A stretch of DNA of 20,481 nt from an uncultured Eubacteriales bacterium (GCA_900542565.1 UQOC01000039.1:1-20481), one strand, 5' to 3'. Positions 6,795 to 15,396 are shown, counted from the stretch's first letter. Numbers and translations: made by a program. Notes: generated by a model from the letters alone, not told the origin.

Positions 6795-9700
6795 ATGGGA
6801 ATACTGGAACAATGTCAGATGTGGCATGAGCAGGATGAATATCAGAAGATAGCTGATGCGCTTGAAGCCCTTCCTACTGATGAGCGTACCGCTGATGTTG
6901 ATATGGAGCTGGCAAGAGCATATAACAATCTGGGCGTGGCTTGCGAAGACCGCAGATTGCTCAGGAAAGCCATCCAGCTTATGAAAGCCCATGAAGAGGA
7001 GCTTTGTGAAACCTACTCCTGGAACTTTCGTATGGGATACAGCTGGTATCATCTGGAACAGGAAGGCCGCGCACTGGTGTTTTTCCACAGAGCACTGGAA
7101 CTGCATCCGGGCAATGATGCAAAAATAAACACAAAGCAGGAAATCCTCCGGTTCATAAGCCAATGCGAAAAATGTATTACAAGGCCCATATTTGAAGAGT
7201 GCTTTCGTGAACGGACAAAAAAAGCATGGGAGACATTTGCAGAACAGGAATCACAGCTGCGCCGGATCATGGATGAGGATAAAGACCACAGACGCAGCCA
7301 TGAGCTGATAACACAGTGCGGGGAGATACTGGATCTGGCTTTTGACAACATAAGTTTTGAAATGGGATTCGACGGTGAAAAGTACGAACTGATCCTCACT
7401 CCGGAAGGTGACAGGGTCAAACTGTTTGAACTGGTGTATTTTCAGGAACATGTACCGGAAGAAGTCCTGAAACACTGGGCAGTTACCGTAGGACGCCAGC
7501 CAGCCGATGATGCAGGCCTTTGGTTTGACCGGTGGAAAATATCCGGAAAGGATGTGCAGATCTGGATAGAACGAACAGGCGAAAAGAGCTTCAGCATGTC
7601 TGCATACTGTGAAAAGCTGATGCCGCTGATCCGCGAGGACAGGGGACAGGTATGGTGGATGCTCACGACCCTGACAGATCAGGTACTGGGAGAGATTCCC
7701 AATATGAGATATATAGAGGAATTTGACCTTTTGGATGAACCGAGGAAAGAATCCCATATCCTTCTTGCTGAACTGCCGGAAAAATTGAGAGAATATGGAA
7801 TGGATCTGTCCGTTGATCCCCATGCATGTCTGGAAAGCTATATGGGATATCAGATGGAGGCTGATGAAGATCCTGATGCTGACTGGAGGATGGACATCAT
7901 TGCCGGATCCACATGCTGTGATGCCATTGTCAGCGGGTATCTGGAAGGTGAAAATGACTATATGGATGATCTGCATGCCGATGGGGCTGTGGCAGGTTTT
8001 CTTTGTTATCCTCTGGACACTCTCCGTGAAGAAAAAGGCAGCCAGAAGATATTCGATTTTCGTGACAGGCTGGAAGAATACCTCGGCAGTGATTGCGGAT
8101 CTGATACTCTGATCCTTACAGGCGGAGGCACCGGACTGTACTGCGGATATGTTGACTTTATCGCCTGGGATCTGGATAGGGCTTTGGATCATGCAAAAGA
8201 ATATTTCGATGATACGGATATACCTTGGGCTGTTTTCCATACTTTCCGCAGAGAAGCCGGTACAGTAGGACTGAAAAGTCCGGATGAAGGCAGCCTGCAA
8301 ACGGATGGCCGCCAAGAAGGAGAGGGAGGACGATCTTCAGACGATCAGGGATATGTTCCTTATACATTGGAAAATGCGGATGAATTTTACAGGCAGATAG
8401 AAAAATGGAACGATGAGGATAAATACAGCCGCTGCATTGAAACTCTTGACGGCATACCTGCGGAGCTGCGTGATTACCGGTGGGCCTATACCCTTGCTCG
8501 TGCTCTTGAAAACTATGCTGTGATCGGAGACCAAGATGAAAATGCGTCTGATGAAGAAGCGGAAAAAGCTCTGTCCAGAGCCATTGATGTGCTTGAGTCT
8601 GTCCGCAAAGAAGGACAGGACAAGGCAGAATGGAATATGCGCATGGCATATGGATACCAGTATCTTAACGGGCAGAAAGAAAATGCCCTCATTTATGCAC
8701 GGCGGTGGGCAGAGCTGGATCCAAAGGACCGGTGTGCGATGATGGTCATCCGGGAGTGTAAAGATGAGATAAATAAACAGCAGTCACAGGACCGTCTGAG
8801 GAAAGGGAGCGGATCTGCGCCGGGAGACATTCCCTTTGACGGATTCGACTTTGACGGATTCTGGGATGATGATGAATATGCCCTGAAAGAATATGTATGT
8901 GATCCGCCGTCAGACCAGATGATAGCAGACATAGAAGAGGAACTTGGGTATAAGCTGCCGGCATCATACATATGGCTGATGAAACGGCATAACGGCGGAA
9001 TCCCCGTAAATAACTGCTGTCCGACAGACGAGCCTACCATATGGGCAGATGACCATGTGGCTATAACAGGAATATTTGGTATTGGCAGGGATAAGCCGTA
9101 TTCTCTTTGCGGAACTTTAGGCAGCCAGTTCATGATCGACGAATGGGAATATCCTGCCATAGGTGTAGCCATCTGCGATTGCCCTAGCGCCGGACATGAT
9201 ATGATATTCCTTGACTACAGGGACTGCGGCCCTGACGGGGAACCTGCCGTGGTACATGTGGATCAGGAGAACGATTACAAGATCACACATCTGGCGGACA
9301 GCTTCGAGGAATTCATCCGCAGTCTGGTAAACGAATCTGTGTACGATATTGAATATGACATGGAAAAGGACGGGACTGAGAAAGAAAGCAAAGGTGCCTT
9401 TGTGGGCTTTGTGCTGCTGTCTAAAGAAAAATGGGATAAAAAGAAGCTTATCATTGACCTGAAAGAAAAGTGGGATATCATCGCAGATGAAGATACGGAC
9501 AGGGACAGGCGGGACGACGCTTTGATATTCAACATGGATAATATGATAGCTGCAGTAAGCTTCATGCCTTATCCCGTTCCTGGCGGTGAGGCTGCAGAAA
9601 ATGCAAAGAACAATTATATGTGGCCCGGCGCAGTGAAAGCGGCCGAAAAACACAGCGCCCATATCATGGTGGCAGTGTTGGGCGAAGAGGATGACATGCT

Positions 9701-10889
9701 CAAGAAGGGAGAACTTTATGTTAAACTGACAGCTGCCTGCTGCCGGCAGAAATATGCATCAGGTATTTATGCCAGCGGTGTAGTGTTTGAACCTGAATTC
9801 TATGAGGACTTTGCCAATGTGATGAAAGAAGGCAGGCTGCCTGTCTATAACTGGATATGGATCGGGCTGTATCAGAGTGAGTTTGGCATCAGCGCCTATA
9901 CTTACGGTATGGATATGTTTGGAAAAGACGAGATGGAAGTGCTGGAGGCCAATGGGGATCCGGCAGAGTTGAGAGATTTTTTAATCAACCTTGCTGCATA
10001 TGTACTGGAAAATGATGCAGAACTGCATGATGGTGAGACCGTTGGATTTACGGCGGATGATAAGCACGCCGTCATGCGCAGCGAAGGTGTGGCACTGCCG
10101 GATAAGATGACGCTGAAGATCTCCTATGGATCGGACAGAGAAAACCCTGATGCAGAAAACGGGGATACGGACATCAATGACAATTACAGCAGAGACGGCG
10201 GGAGAATACAAAGACATTCGGGATCAGGTCTGCCTGAAGTTTATACCGATAAGGAAATGATGACAGTGGAAGAACATATCAATAAGTATTTCGGAGAATT
10301 TGAATGCGTGTTCCATGAACTTATATCCACAGATATACATGTGGACATCTGTATGATACCGCCGACGAAGGAAAGGGACTATAATACTCTTGTAACGATG
10401 GGCATGGGAGCCCACCTTATGAATGTGCCTGAAGAATTGTCGGAATACAAGCTGGAACGCGCAGAACTGGCCATTGCTCTGCCGGCCGACTGGAGAATGG
10501 AGCATGAGGCATTCAGCGATGAAAGGTGGTACTGGCCTGTACGCCTTCTGAAAGACCTTGCCAGACTTCCCATTGAATGCGATACATGGCTGGGCTGGGG
10601 CCATACCATAGACGGCGGCGGATCTTTTGCAAAAAACACAAAGTTGTGCGCTTCCATGCTGATAGGTCCGCAGACCGAAAAAGAAGGAGGCGAAGTCTGC
10701 ATCCTGCCGGGCGGCGAAGAGGTCAATTTTTATCAGGTGATCCCGCTTTACAGAGACGAACTGGAGTACAAGATGGAAAACGATGCAGAAGCATTGCTGG
10801 ATAAAATGCAGGAAACCAGCTTTGTGGTGCAGGTCAACCGACGCAGCGCCATTACGGGAGATGCGGGGGATCCAAGGCATTTCAACTGA
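6795..10889 (+). CDS. 1364-residue TPR-SUKH-DUF4261-SUFU multidomain protein (polyimmunity type)
   Basis: The start is ATG 6795 after GAGAGGAG; the frame's upstream extension crosses the terminator and lacks a ribosome site. Layout: residues 1-165, TPR-like helices; about 196-505, two segments I do not recognise; about 519-660, a second TPR block homologous to the first (WNFRMGY at 76, WNMRMAY at 613); an Asp/Phe-rich linker near 680; about 703-845, a SUKH/SMI1-KNR4 domain (ELGYKLPASYIWLMKRHNGG); about 867-1086, DUF4261 (MPYPVPGGEAAENAKNNYMWPGA); about 1160-1355, a Suppressor-of-fused domain (CDTWLGWGHTI, VNFYQVIPLYRDELEYK). SUKH and SUFU domains are established immunity proteins of polymorphic toxin systems, and tandem fusions are called polyimmunity proteins. 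It has no signal peptide or membrane segment and is acidic, so cytoplasmic. No toxin gene is in the window, so a defensive role is inference. Confidence 0.8.
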   Translation: MGILEQCQMWHEQDEYQKIADALEALPTDERTADVDMELARAYNNLGVACEDRRLLRKAIQLMKAHEEELCETYSWNFRMGYSWYHLEQEGRALVFFHRALELHPGNDAKINTKQEILRFISQCEKCITRPIFEECFRERTKKAWETFAEQESQLRRIMDEDKDHRRSHELITQCGEILDLAFDNISFEMGFDGEKYELILTPEGDRVKLFELVYFQEHVPEEVLKHWAVTVGRQPADDAGLWFDRWKISGKDVQIWIERTGEKSFSMSAYCEKLMPLIREDRGQVWWMLTTLTDQVLGEIPNMRYIEEFDLLDEPRKESHILLAELPEKLREYGMDLSVDPHACLESYMGYQMEADEDPDADWRMDIIAGSTCCDAIVSGYLEGENDYMDDLHADGAVAGFLCYPLDTLREEKGSQKIFDFRDRLEEYLGSDCGSDTLILTGGGTGLYCGYVDFIAWDLDRALDHAKEYFDDTDIPWAVFHTFRREAGTVGLKSPDEGSLQTDGRQEGEGGRSSDDQGYVPYTLENADEFYRQIEKWNDEDKYSRCIETLDGIPAELRDYRWAYTLARALENYAVIGDQDENASDEEAEKALSRAIDVLESVRKEGQDKAEWNMRMAYGYQYLNGQKENALIYARRWAELDPKDRCAMMVIRECKDEINKQQSQDRLRKGSGSAPGDIPFDGFDFDGFWDDDEYALKEYVCDPPSDQMIADIEEELGYKLPASYIWLMKRHNGGIPVNNCCPTDEPTIWADDHVAITGIFGIGRDKPYSLCGTLGSQFMIDEWEYPAIGVAICDCPSAGHDMIFLDYRDCGPDGEPAVVHVDQENDYKITHLADSFEEFIRSLVNESVYDIEYDMEKDGTEKESKGAFVGFVLLSKEKWDKKKLIIDLKEKWDIIADEDTDRDRRDDALIFNMDNMIAAVSFMPYPVPGGEAAENAKNNYMWPGAVKAAEKHSAHIMVAVLGEEDDMLKKGELYVKLTAACCRQKYASGIYASGVVFEPEFYEDFANVMKEGRLPVYNWIWIGLYQSEFGISAYTYGMDMFGKDEMEVLEANGDPAELRDFLINLAAYVLENDAELHDGETVGFTADDKHAVMRSEGVALPDKMTLKISYGSDRENPDAENGDTDINDNYSRDGGRIQRHSGSGLPEVYTDKEMMTVEEHINKYFGEFECVFHELISTDIHVDICMIPPTKERDYNTLVTMGMGAHLMNVPEELSEYKLERAELAIALPADWRMEHEAFSDERWYWPVRLLKDLARLPIECDTWLGWGHTIDGGGSFAKNTKLCASMLIGPQTEKEGGEVCILPGGEEVNFYQVIPLYRDELEYKMENDAEALLDKMQETSFVVQVNRRSAITGDAGDPRHFN

Positions 10890-11030
10890 TATCCGATGCA
10901 GTATGCAGATTTGATAGTGCCATTTGTACGGGAATAAGGCAAAAAGCCTTTATGAAATCATGTGCCTGCGGCCATGGAGAATGATATTTCCGGAAAATGG
11001 AGAAAAACAGGTAAAAAATGAGGTGATATC
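10890..11030. other. Intergenic spacer
   Basis: This 141-nt gap holds a small AAGGC/GCCTT hairpin without a T tract (around 10936-10950) and no convincing promoter or terminator, so the next gene may be read from upstream. Confidence 0.4.
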
Positions 11031-11503
11031 ATGGATGACAGACCATATCAGAAGCAATAGATGCGCTGATAGGATATGGACCCGCCGTATGGATCGGGGT
11101 TTTGGCAGCCATAGTGACATTTATCATTGAGGTGATATTATGTACAAAAGGTATTATTTTTGCCGGCGGTGAAAAAAAGATTGAAAGGGCGAGAAAAGAA
11201 GGCAAATATGCACAGGGAACACTGGTAGAATTATTATACCAAAACCGCGAACCTGAAGGAAAAACAGTAAACCGGCTATATTCCGGCATATATGAGTATA
11301 CCGTAGAGGGGATAACCAGAACAAAGAGAGTGGTAGTTCCTGGGAATGCTCCCCCTAAGACGCTGTATTTTTATTATAAGAAAACGCCGGACCATGTCTT
11401 TACGGAGTATGATATAGGCAAAAATCCTTTTAAGATCTTGATATATATCATTCCGGTACTGGTTGCTTTTGCCGTCATGACTGCGCTTGGTTTCCGGCCG
11501 TGA
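11031..11503 (+). pseudogene. Small two-helix membrane protein with probable 5' frameshift
   Basis: The long frame runs to the stop at 11501-11503 and is open back to 11039, but has no ATG or GTG start there; the first usable codon is TTG 11102, inside a membrane helix and without a ribosome site. AGGTGAT followed by ATG 11031 is a good start in another frame. One missing base between 11031 and 11038 would join MDD to QTISEAIDALIGYGPAVWIG and the helix VLAAIVTFIIEVILC. The rest is a soluble domain (YEYTVEGITRTKRVVVPG, LYFYYKKTPDHVFTEYD) and a C-terminal helix (ILIYIIPVLVAFAVMTALGF). The helix-beta domain-helix layout resembles DUF3592 proteins. Function unknown. Either an assembly error, a real frameshift, or TTG initiation. 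Confidence 0.55.
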
Positions 11504-11543
11504 CAGATCTTTAGATGAGGATATTGGGGAGTAAACATGAGTT

Positions 11544-11588
11544 AAAACGATGGACGCCGTCCTTTATAAGGACGGCGCCGTTTTATAT
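11544..11588. terminator. Bidirectional intrinsic terminator
   Basis: A 10-bp stem (11555-11564 with 11568-11577) with a 3-nt loop, extended by AAAACG/CGTTTT (11544-11549 with 11579-11584). T-rich flanks occur on both strands, and it separates two convergent genes. Confidence 0.88.
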
Positions 11589-12760
11589 CAGTCCAGCTCT
11601 CTGTAATACAAGCTGCCATCGTTCATGAGCAGATACAGGTTGTCATCCATTACCGAGGAACCGGCCATATCCCATATGCTGCCGCTGCTGTTGAGCTCTG
11701 ACACATCTTCCAGTTTGGTCATCAGGTAAGAAACGGTGCCCGATTTTTCTATCTCGTCGATAGAGTAAACATCGCCGTTTTCAAAGACAAATACCAGCCT
11801 TTCCGAAACAGGTATGATATCGGAAACCTCATCAGGTGTGTGACCGTCAGGGAGCGCAAAAGTTATCTCAAAGTTATCTGATGCATCGGTCAGATCCTCT
11901 CCGGAAGCTGCGGAATACAGAACGGTGCTGTCGCCAGACTTGCTGTATATCGGAACAGTCAAATAAGTCGAAAGTCCGGAAGAAGCGAATATCTTGTTCA
12001 CATTGGATATGAGCGGCCTTGCTGTCGTCATGGTCATGGCACCGCGACTGCTGGTGTTTTCAACCATATACACATCATTATCAGAGGTCAGTACATATAT
12101 GCAGTAACCGCTGCTGTTACTTTTAACAGGAATTATATCCTTAACACTGAGGGAACGGACATCAGAAGTATTAAATGAGGAAATCGGATTCTGGCTTTGC
12201 AGGGCAAAGCTGCCGGTTCCGTCATGATCCTCGTAGTAATCGAGTATATAGCTGTTCCCTTCTTTATGTGCGATCATATAATATGAACTCATTGAGATTT
12301 CCGGAATAAAATCTGTTTGAAGGTCAAATTCCATGTCAGTGAAGCTTATGCCATAATCGTTATATGGGAACAAGCTGATCTTGCCGTCTTTAAAATATAA
12401 GATGTTTTCGCCGATTTCGATGCTGTCAAAGTAGATCAGATCGTCAGGAGTATCCGGCAGCGTAAGCGCTTCTTTAAGCGTGCCGTAATCTTCAGAATAC
12501 ACCTTATTTCCGGCGACTATGACAGGGAAAGTGCCGCCGTTATCAATATTGGTGATATTGCCCTGGATAGAGCTTATCAGTTCCAGGCCCTCATCGTCAT
12601 AAAGGTCGTTGATGAGTTTGATGTCTTCGCTTTCAAATTGTCCCTTTGCAGTCCCGATGCTCTGACCTGCAGGTTCGCCGGACGGCCCATCGCTGCTGCC
12701 GCAGCCTGCAAAAGACAAAATAAGAAGCATGATAGCAAGAAGAACTATTAACTTTTTCAT
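11588..12760 (-). CDS. Predicted lipoprotein, unknown function
   Basis: A 390-residue protein with a type II signal peptide: MKK, the hydrophobic core LIVLLAIMLLILSF, and lipobox S-F-A-G-C with the acylated cysteine at position 20, followed by a Gly/Ser-rich tether (GSSDGPSGEPAGQ). It should be anchored on the outer face of the membrane. The mature part is acidic with short repeated strands (YFDSIEIGENILYFKDGKISL, LYSAASGEDLTD, LVFVFENGDVYSI, NLYLLMNDGSLYY), which suggests a beta-propeller-like fold of display/readout repeats. I recognise no specific family. It has AGAGGTGA before the ATG and its own promoter (12794-12822). Confidence 0.72.
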   Translation of the reverse strand: MKKLIVLLAIMLLILSFAGCGSSDGPSGEPAGQSIGTAKGQFESEDIKLINDLYDDEGLELISSIQGNITNIDNGGTFPVIVAGNKVYSEDYGTLKEALTLPDTPDDLIYFDSIEIGENILYFKDGKISLFPYNDYGISFTDMEFDLQTDFIPEISMSSYYMIAHKEGNSYILDYYEDHDGTGSFALQSQNPISSFNTSDVRSLSVKDIIPVKSNSSGYCIYVLTSDNDVYMVENTSSRGAMTMTTARPLISNVNKIFASSGLSTYLTVPIYSKSGDSTVLYSAASGEDLTDASDNFEITFALPDGHTPDEVSDIIPVSERLVFVFENGDVYSIDEIEKSGTVSYLMTKLEDVSELNSSGSIWDMAGSSVMDDNLYLLMNDGSLYYRELD

Positions 12761-12793
12761 TTTTTCACCTCTCTGATTTTGCCCCTTTTTCTG

Positions 12794-12822
12794 ATTATAC
12801 CATTAGAAGATCATGTATTCAA
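12794..12822 (-). promoter_or_regulatory. Promoter of the lipoprotein gene
   Basis: On the minus strand TTGAAT (forward 12817-12822), a 17-nt spacer and TATAAT (forward 12794-12799), giving a roughly 27-nt leader to ATG 12760. Confidence 0.7.
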
Positions 12823-12904
12823 GATAAGTATCAGGCCACAGATCATCTGGCAGTGATATTTTTAGGCGGCTGCACGGGTTTGAAATATTCCGGAACAGAA
12901 TATA

Positions 12905-12919
12905 TTGACAGAGTGTCAA
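12905..12919. promoter_or_regulatory. TetR-type operator O1 (with possible promoter)
   Basis: TTGACA-GAG-TGTCAA, a perfect 6-3-6 palindrome. Its left arm could serve as a -35, since TACACT follows 17 nt later (12928-12933) on the plus strand. Confidence 0.6.
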
Positions 12920-12933
12920 AAGGGCGTTACACT

Positions 12934-12956
12934 TATTCTGACATAATGTCAGAATA
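12934..12956. promoter_or_regulatory. TetR-type operator O2
   Basis: A perfect 23-bp palindrome (11 bp, one central base, 11 bp) with core TGACA-TAA-TGTCA at 12939-12951, the longest of the three related sites. A CTTTTTTG run follows, but with the symmetric core shared by O1 and O3 an operator is the better reading than a terminator. Confidence 0.65.
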
Positions 12957-13121
12957 CTTTTTTGATCATGATGGCGGTCAATAAAGAAAAATACCAGGTC
13001 AGACTTCAGGATCACATATACATGGCGCCTTACGGATCGCATCAGTTCAGAAGATGCGTCCCAAATGCCCATGATATAGGTATGACATGCAAGATAGGTT
13101 AACGGGCGGCGCCATAAGGAA

Positions 13122-13150
13122 TTGACACTATGTCAGAAAGCGCATATAAT
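13122..13150 (+). promoter_or_regulatory. Consensus promoter with operator O3 for TetR-AKR operon
   Basis: TTGACA (13122-13127), 17 nt, TATAAT (13145-13150): a perfect sigma-A promoter. The -35 is the left arm of TGACA-CTA-TGTCA (13123-13135), so a bound repressor would block polymerase. The TetR ATG is about 150 nt downstream. Confidence 0.8.
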
Positions 13151-13309
13151 ATAATAAAAAATACAGGACGGCAAGACAGCTTTCTGTGAAATGACGGTCA
13201 TAAGTCATGAGGGCCAGTTGGAAACCATACCATGGATAAAGGACTGTGACCGCAAAATACAGACTATAGCCAGAGATGATCTTGCCGGCCATGAAAGAAG
13301 GAACGAGAT

Positions 13310-13936
13310 ATGCCTAAAGGTTCAGAACAATTGACAAGAGCCAGAAAAGAAGAAATAATAGATGCCTGCGCAAGTCTTTATGAGGCTATGGGTTTTAAAG
13401 ACATTACCATCCGCGATATAGGGGAGAAAACTTCTTTTACACGCACATCAATTTATAACTATTTTCAGACCAAGGAAGAGATTTTCCTGGGGCTTTTGCA
13501 GCGGGAATATGAAGCCTGGACCTGCGACTTAAAAGCCATAGTACGGGACCACGAGACCATGTCACCGGATCAGTTTGCCGAAGCTATAGCGCACACGCTG
13601 GAAAAACGGGGATGTATGCTCAAACTGTTGTCCATGAACCTGTATGACATGGAAGGCAACAGCCGGATAGAAAATCTGGTAGATTTTAAAAGGGTATATG
13701 CTGATTCAATGAAAGCGCTGACATCCTGTCTGGAAAAATTTTTCCCATATATGACGGAGACTGATGTGCAGGAATTTCTGTATGCTGTGTATCCGTTCCT
13801 GTTCGGCATATATCCTTATACGACTGCGACTGAAAAACAAAAACAGGCAATGGATCTGGCACACATAAAATATGTGAATTATTCTATATATGAGATAACA
13901 GTGTCGTTTATCTCAAAGATTATCAGGAGGAAATAA
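13310..13936 (+). CDS. TetR/AcrR-family transcriptional regulator
   Basis: A 208-residue protein. Residues about 12-58 form the TetR HTH (RKEEIIDACASLYEAMGFKD, ITIRDIGEKTSFTRTSIYNYF, TKEEIFLGLL). The helical C-terminal ligand and dimer domain (residues 65-200) is not diagnostic. TetR proteins usually repress their own operon until a small ligand binds. Three TGACA-N3-TGTCA palindromes upstream, one inside the promoter, fit autoregulation. GAAGGAACG precedes ATG 13310. The stop codon is followed one base later by the TTG start of the aldo/keto reductase, so the two are cotranscribed and probably translationally coupled; the reductase is the likely physiological target. Confidence 0.88.
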   Translation: MPKGSEQLTRARKEEIIDACASLYEAMGFKDITIRDIGEKTSFTRTSIYNYFQTKEEIFLGLLQREYEAWTCDLKAIVRDHETMSPDQFAEAIAHTLEKRGCMLKLLSMNLYDMEGNSRIENLVDFKRVYADSMKALTSCLEKFFPYMTETDVQEFLYAVYPFLFGIYPYTTATEKQKQAMDLAHIKYVNYSIYEITVSFISKIIRRK

Positions 13937-13937
13937 A

Positions 13938-15032
13938 TTGAAATACAGAACTAATCAGAGGACCGGCGACAAGATCAGCATTGTCGGCCTGGGAACGGGA
14001 CCGATATACGAGACAGCAGAAAAAGAAGCTGTCGAGGCCCTTTCCTACGCTTACGAAAACGGGATAAACTACCTGGACCTGGCGACAGCCGGGGCCAAGA
14101 CATTTGAATATGTGGGAAAAGCTTTATCGCCTGTGCGTAGGGAAGTATTCTATCAGGTGCATTTCGGCGCCAATTATCAGACCGGCGAATACGGCTGGAC
14201 TACCGAACTGGAAACGGTCAAACGCCAGATTGACTGGCAGATGAGGCAGCTTAAGACCGATTATATAGATTATGGCTTCATTCACTGTCTGGATGAAAAG
14301 TCTGACTGGGAGGACTATCAGAAAAACGGCGTACTGGACTATCTTCTGGAAATGAAGAAAAAGGGCGTTGTACGGTATATAGGAGTGTCGTCCCACACAC
14401 CGGAACTTGCATGGAAGATCTTAGACACCGGTATTGTGGATCAGATGATGTTCTCGATAAATCCGGCATATGACTATCAGCATGGTGATTATGCCATCGG
14501 CAGCGCCAGCGAAAGAATGAAGCTATATCGCAGGTGTGAGGCAGAGGGCATAGGCATTTCCGTCATGAAACCTTATTCCGGAGGGCAGCTGCTCAATCCT
14601 GACACATCTCCATTTGGACAGGCGCTGACACCTTATCAGTGTATCCAGTACGCTCTGGACAAACCGGGCGTCCTGACGGTCCTGCCGGGGGTGCGCAATA
14701 AGGCGGATATAGAAGTCCTACTGGGATTTTTGGAAGCTTCCGATGAGGAAAGGGATTATTCCGTCATAAGCGGCCTCACGCCAAAAGATGTGGAAGGGGC
14801 GTGCGTTTACTGCAACCACTGTCAGCCTTGCCCGGCGGGCCTCAATGTGGGACTGATAAACAAGTATTATGATCTGGCGGTCATAGGAGATGATATGGCG
14901 GCAGACCACTATGCCAAGCTGGAGAAAAAGGCTTCCGACTGCGTTTCCTGCGGCCACTGCGACAGAAGGTGCCCGTTCCATGTGGCTCAGGCAGACAGGA
15001 TGAAAGTCATCGCAGAGTATTTCGGCCGGTAA
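13938..15032 (+). CDS. Aldo/keto reductase with C-terminal [4Fe-4S] domain
   Basis: A 364-residue protein started by TTG 13938 behind AGGAGGAAATAA, the site overlapping the end of the TetR gene. Residues 1-275 follow the aldo/keto reductase TIM barrel (ISIVGLGTGPIYE, ENGINYLDLA, LKTDYIDYGFIHCLD, VRYIGVSSHTPELA, GIGISVMKPYSGG, LPGVRNKADIE). Residues 285-355 add a ferredoxin-like module with C289/C292/C295/C298 and C335/C338/C341/C345, able to hold two [4Fe-4S] clusters. This ferredoxin-fused branch is common in anaerobes, with largely unknown substrates. The Asp of the classical catalytic tetrad is visible (YLDLA) and a His lies in FIHC, but the usual Tyr and Lys are not at their expected places (VGKAL preceded by AGAKTFEY; VHFG in place of TKxG). 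Electron transfer through the clusters is inferred. Confidence 0.85.
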   Translation: MKYRTNQRTGDKISIVGLGTGPIYETAEKEAVEALSYAYENGINYLDLATAGAKTFEYVGKALSPVRREVFYQVHFGANYQTGEYGWTTELETVKRQIDWQMRQLKTDYIDYGFIHCLDEKSDWEDYQKNGVLDYLLEMKKKGVVRYIGVSSHTPELAWKILDTGIVDQMMFSINPAYDYQHGDYAIGSASERMKLYRRCEAEGIGISVMKPYSGGQLLNPDTSPFGQALTPYQCIQYALDKPGVLTVLPGVRNKADIEVLLGFLEASDEERDYSVISGLTPKDVEGACVYCNHCQPCPAGLNVGLINKYYDLAVIGDDMAADHYAKLEKKASDCVSCGHCDRRCPFHVAQADRMKVIAEYFGR

Positions 15033-15060
15033 AAAACATGCATGAGCAGATCTTCCGGTA

Positions 15061-15396
15061 TTAGAATACCAGCTGGATCAGCAGCATGTAACAGATGGTA
15101 CCGCCGGCTATGGAAAGGAGCATCTGCCTTTTCCACAGGTGCAGGGCGACTACCACAGCAATGGAAATAAGTTCAGGAATGCCGTGGCTTCCCGATAGCA
15201 GGCTTACATTTCTCAGACAATATATGACCAGCAGGCCGAATACGGCAGCCGGCAGGAACCTGCCCAGAAACTGTATGTATTTGGGAGTAGGCTTTCCCGC
15301 AGGAAATATCAAAAACGGTAAAAATCTCGTAGCCATGGTGCCAAGGACCACCATGGATATTGTTATTATCTGCTCTGTCATGGTCATGGAAGTCAT
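15061..15396 (-). CDS. azlD: AzlD-type branched-chain amino acid exporter subunit
   Basis: A 111-residue polytopic membrane protein with four hydrophobic segments (about residues 9-24, 46-60, 72-87 and 92-110) and the AzlD signature [21 protein letters not shown] followed by [19 protein letters not shown]. AzlD is the small partner of AzlC in efflux of branched-chain amino acids and analogues. GAGAGGAGG precedes the ATG. The start overlaps the azlC stop by four bases (ATGA), a sign of translational coupling. It converges on the aldo/keto reductase gene with no strong terminator seen between them. Confidence 0.9.
   Translation of the reverse strand: MTSMTMTEQIITISMVVLGTMATRFLPFLIFPAGKPTPKYIQFLGRFLPAAVFGLLVIYCLRNVSLLSGSHGIPELISIAVVVALHLWKRQMLLSIAGGTICYMLLIQLVF

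Larger units (their letters stand above)
12823..13309. other. Regulatory intergenic region upstream of the TetR gene
   Basis: This region of nearly 500 nt contains no gene I can support. It holds an ATATTC/GAATAT inverted repeat (12885-12903), three TGACA-N3-TGTCA palindromes listed separately, a consensus promoter at 13122-13150, and an approximately 150-nt leader before the TetR ATG. Two short plus-strand ORFs (12971-13102 and 13191-13334) lack ribosome sites. Confidence 0.6.

Noticed and set aside
10924..11130. Plus-strand ORF starting at TTG 10924
   Set aside because: Overlaps the better supported membrane-protein gene and has no ribosome site or recognisable sequence.
12803..13072. Minus-strand 89-codon ORF upstream of the lipoprotein gene
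   Set aside because: It spans operators O1 and O2 and the -35 of the lipoprotein promoter, and its translation looks random.
12971..13102. Plus-strand 43-codon ORF (MAVNKEKYQVRL...) between operators O2 and O3
   Set aside because: No ribosome-binding site and no recognisable similarity; ORFs this short occur by chance.
13191..13334. Plus-strand 47-codon ORF in the leader of the TetR gene, overlapping its start
   Set aside because: Possible upstream ORF, but it lacks a Shine-Dalgarno sequence and its C-terminal codons simply overlap the TetR ribosome site and start.
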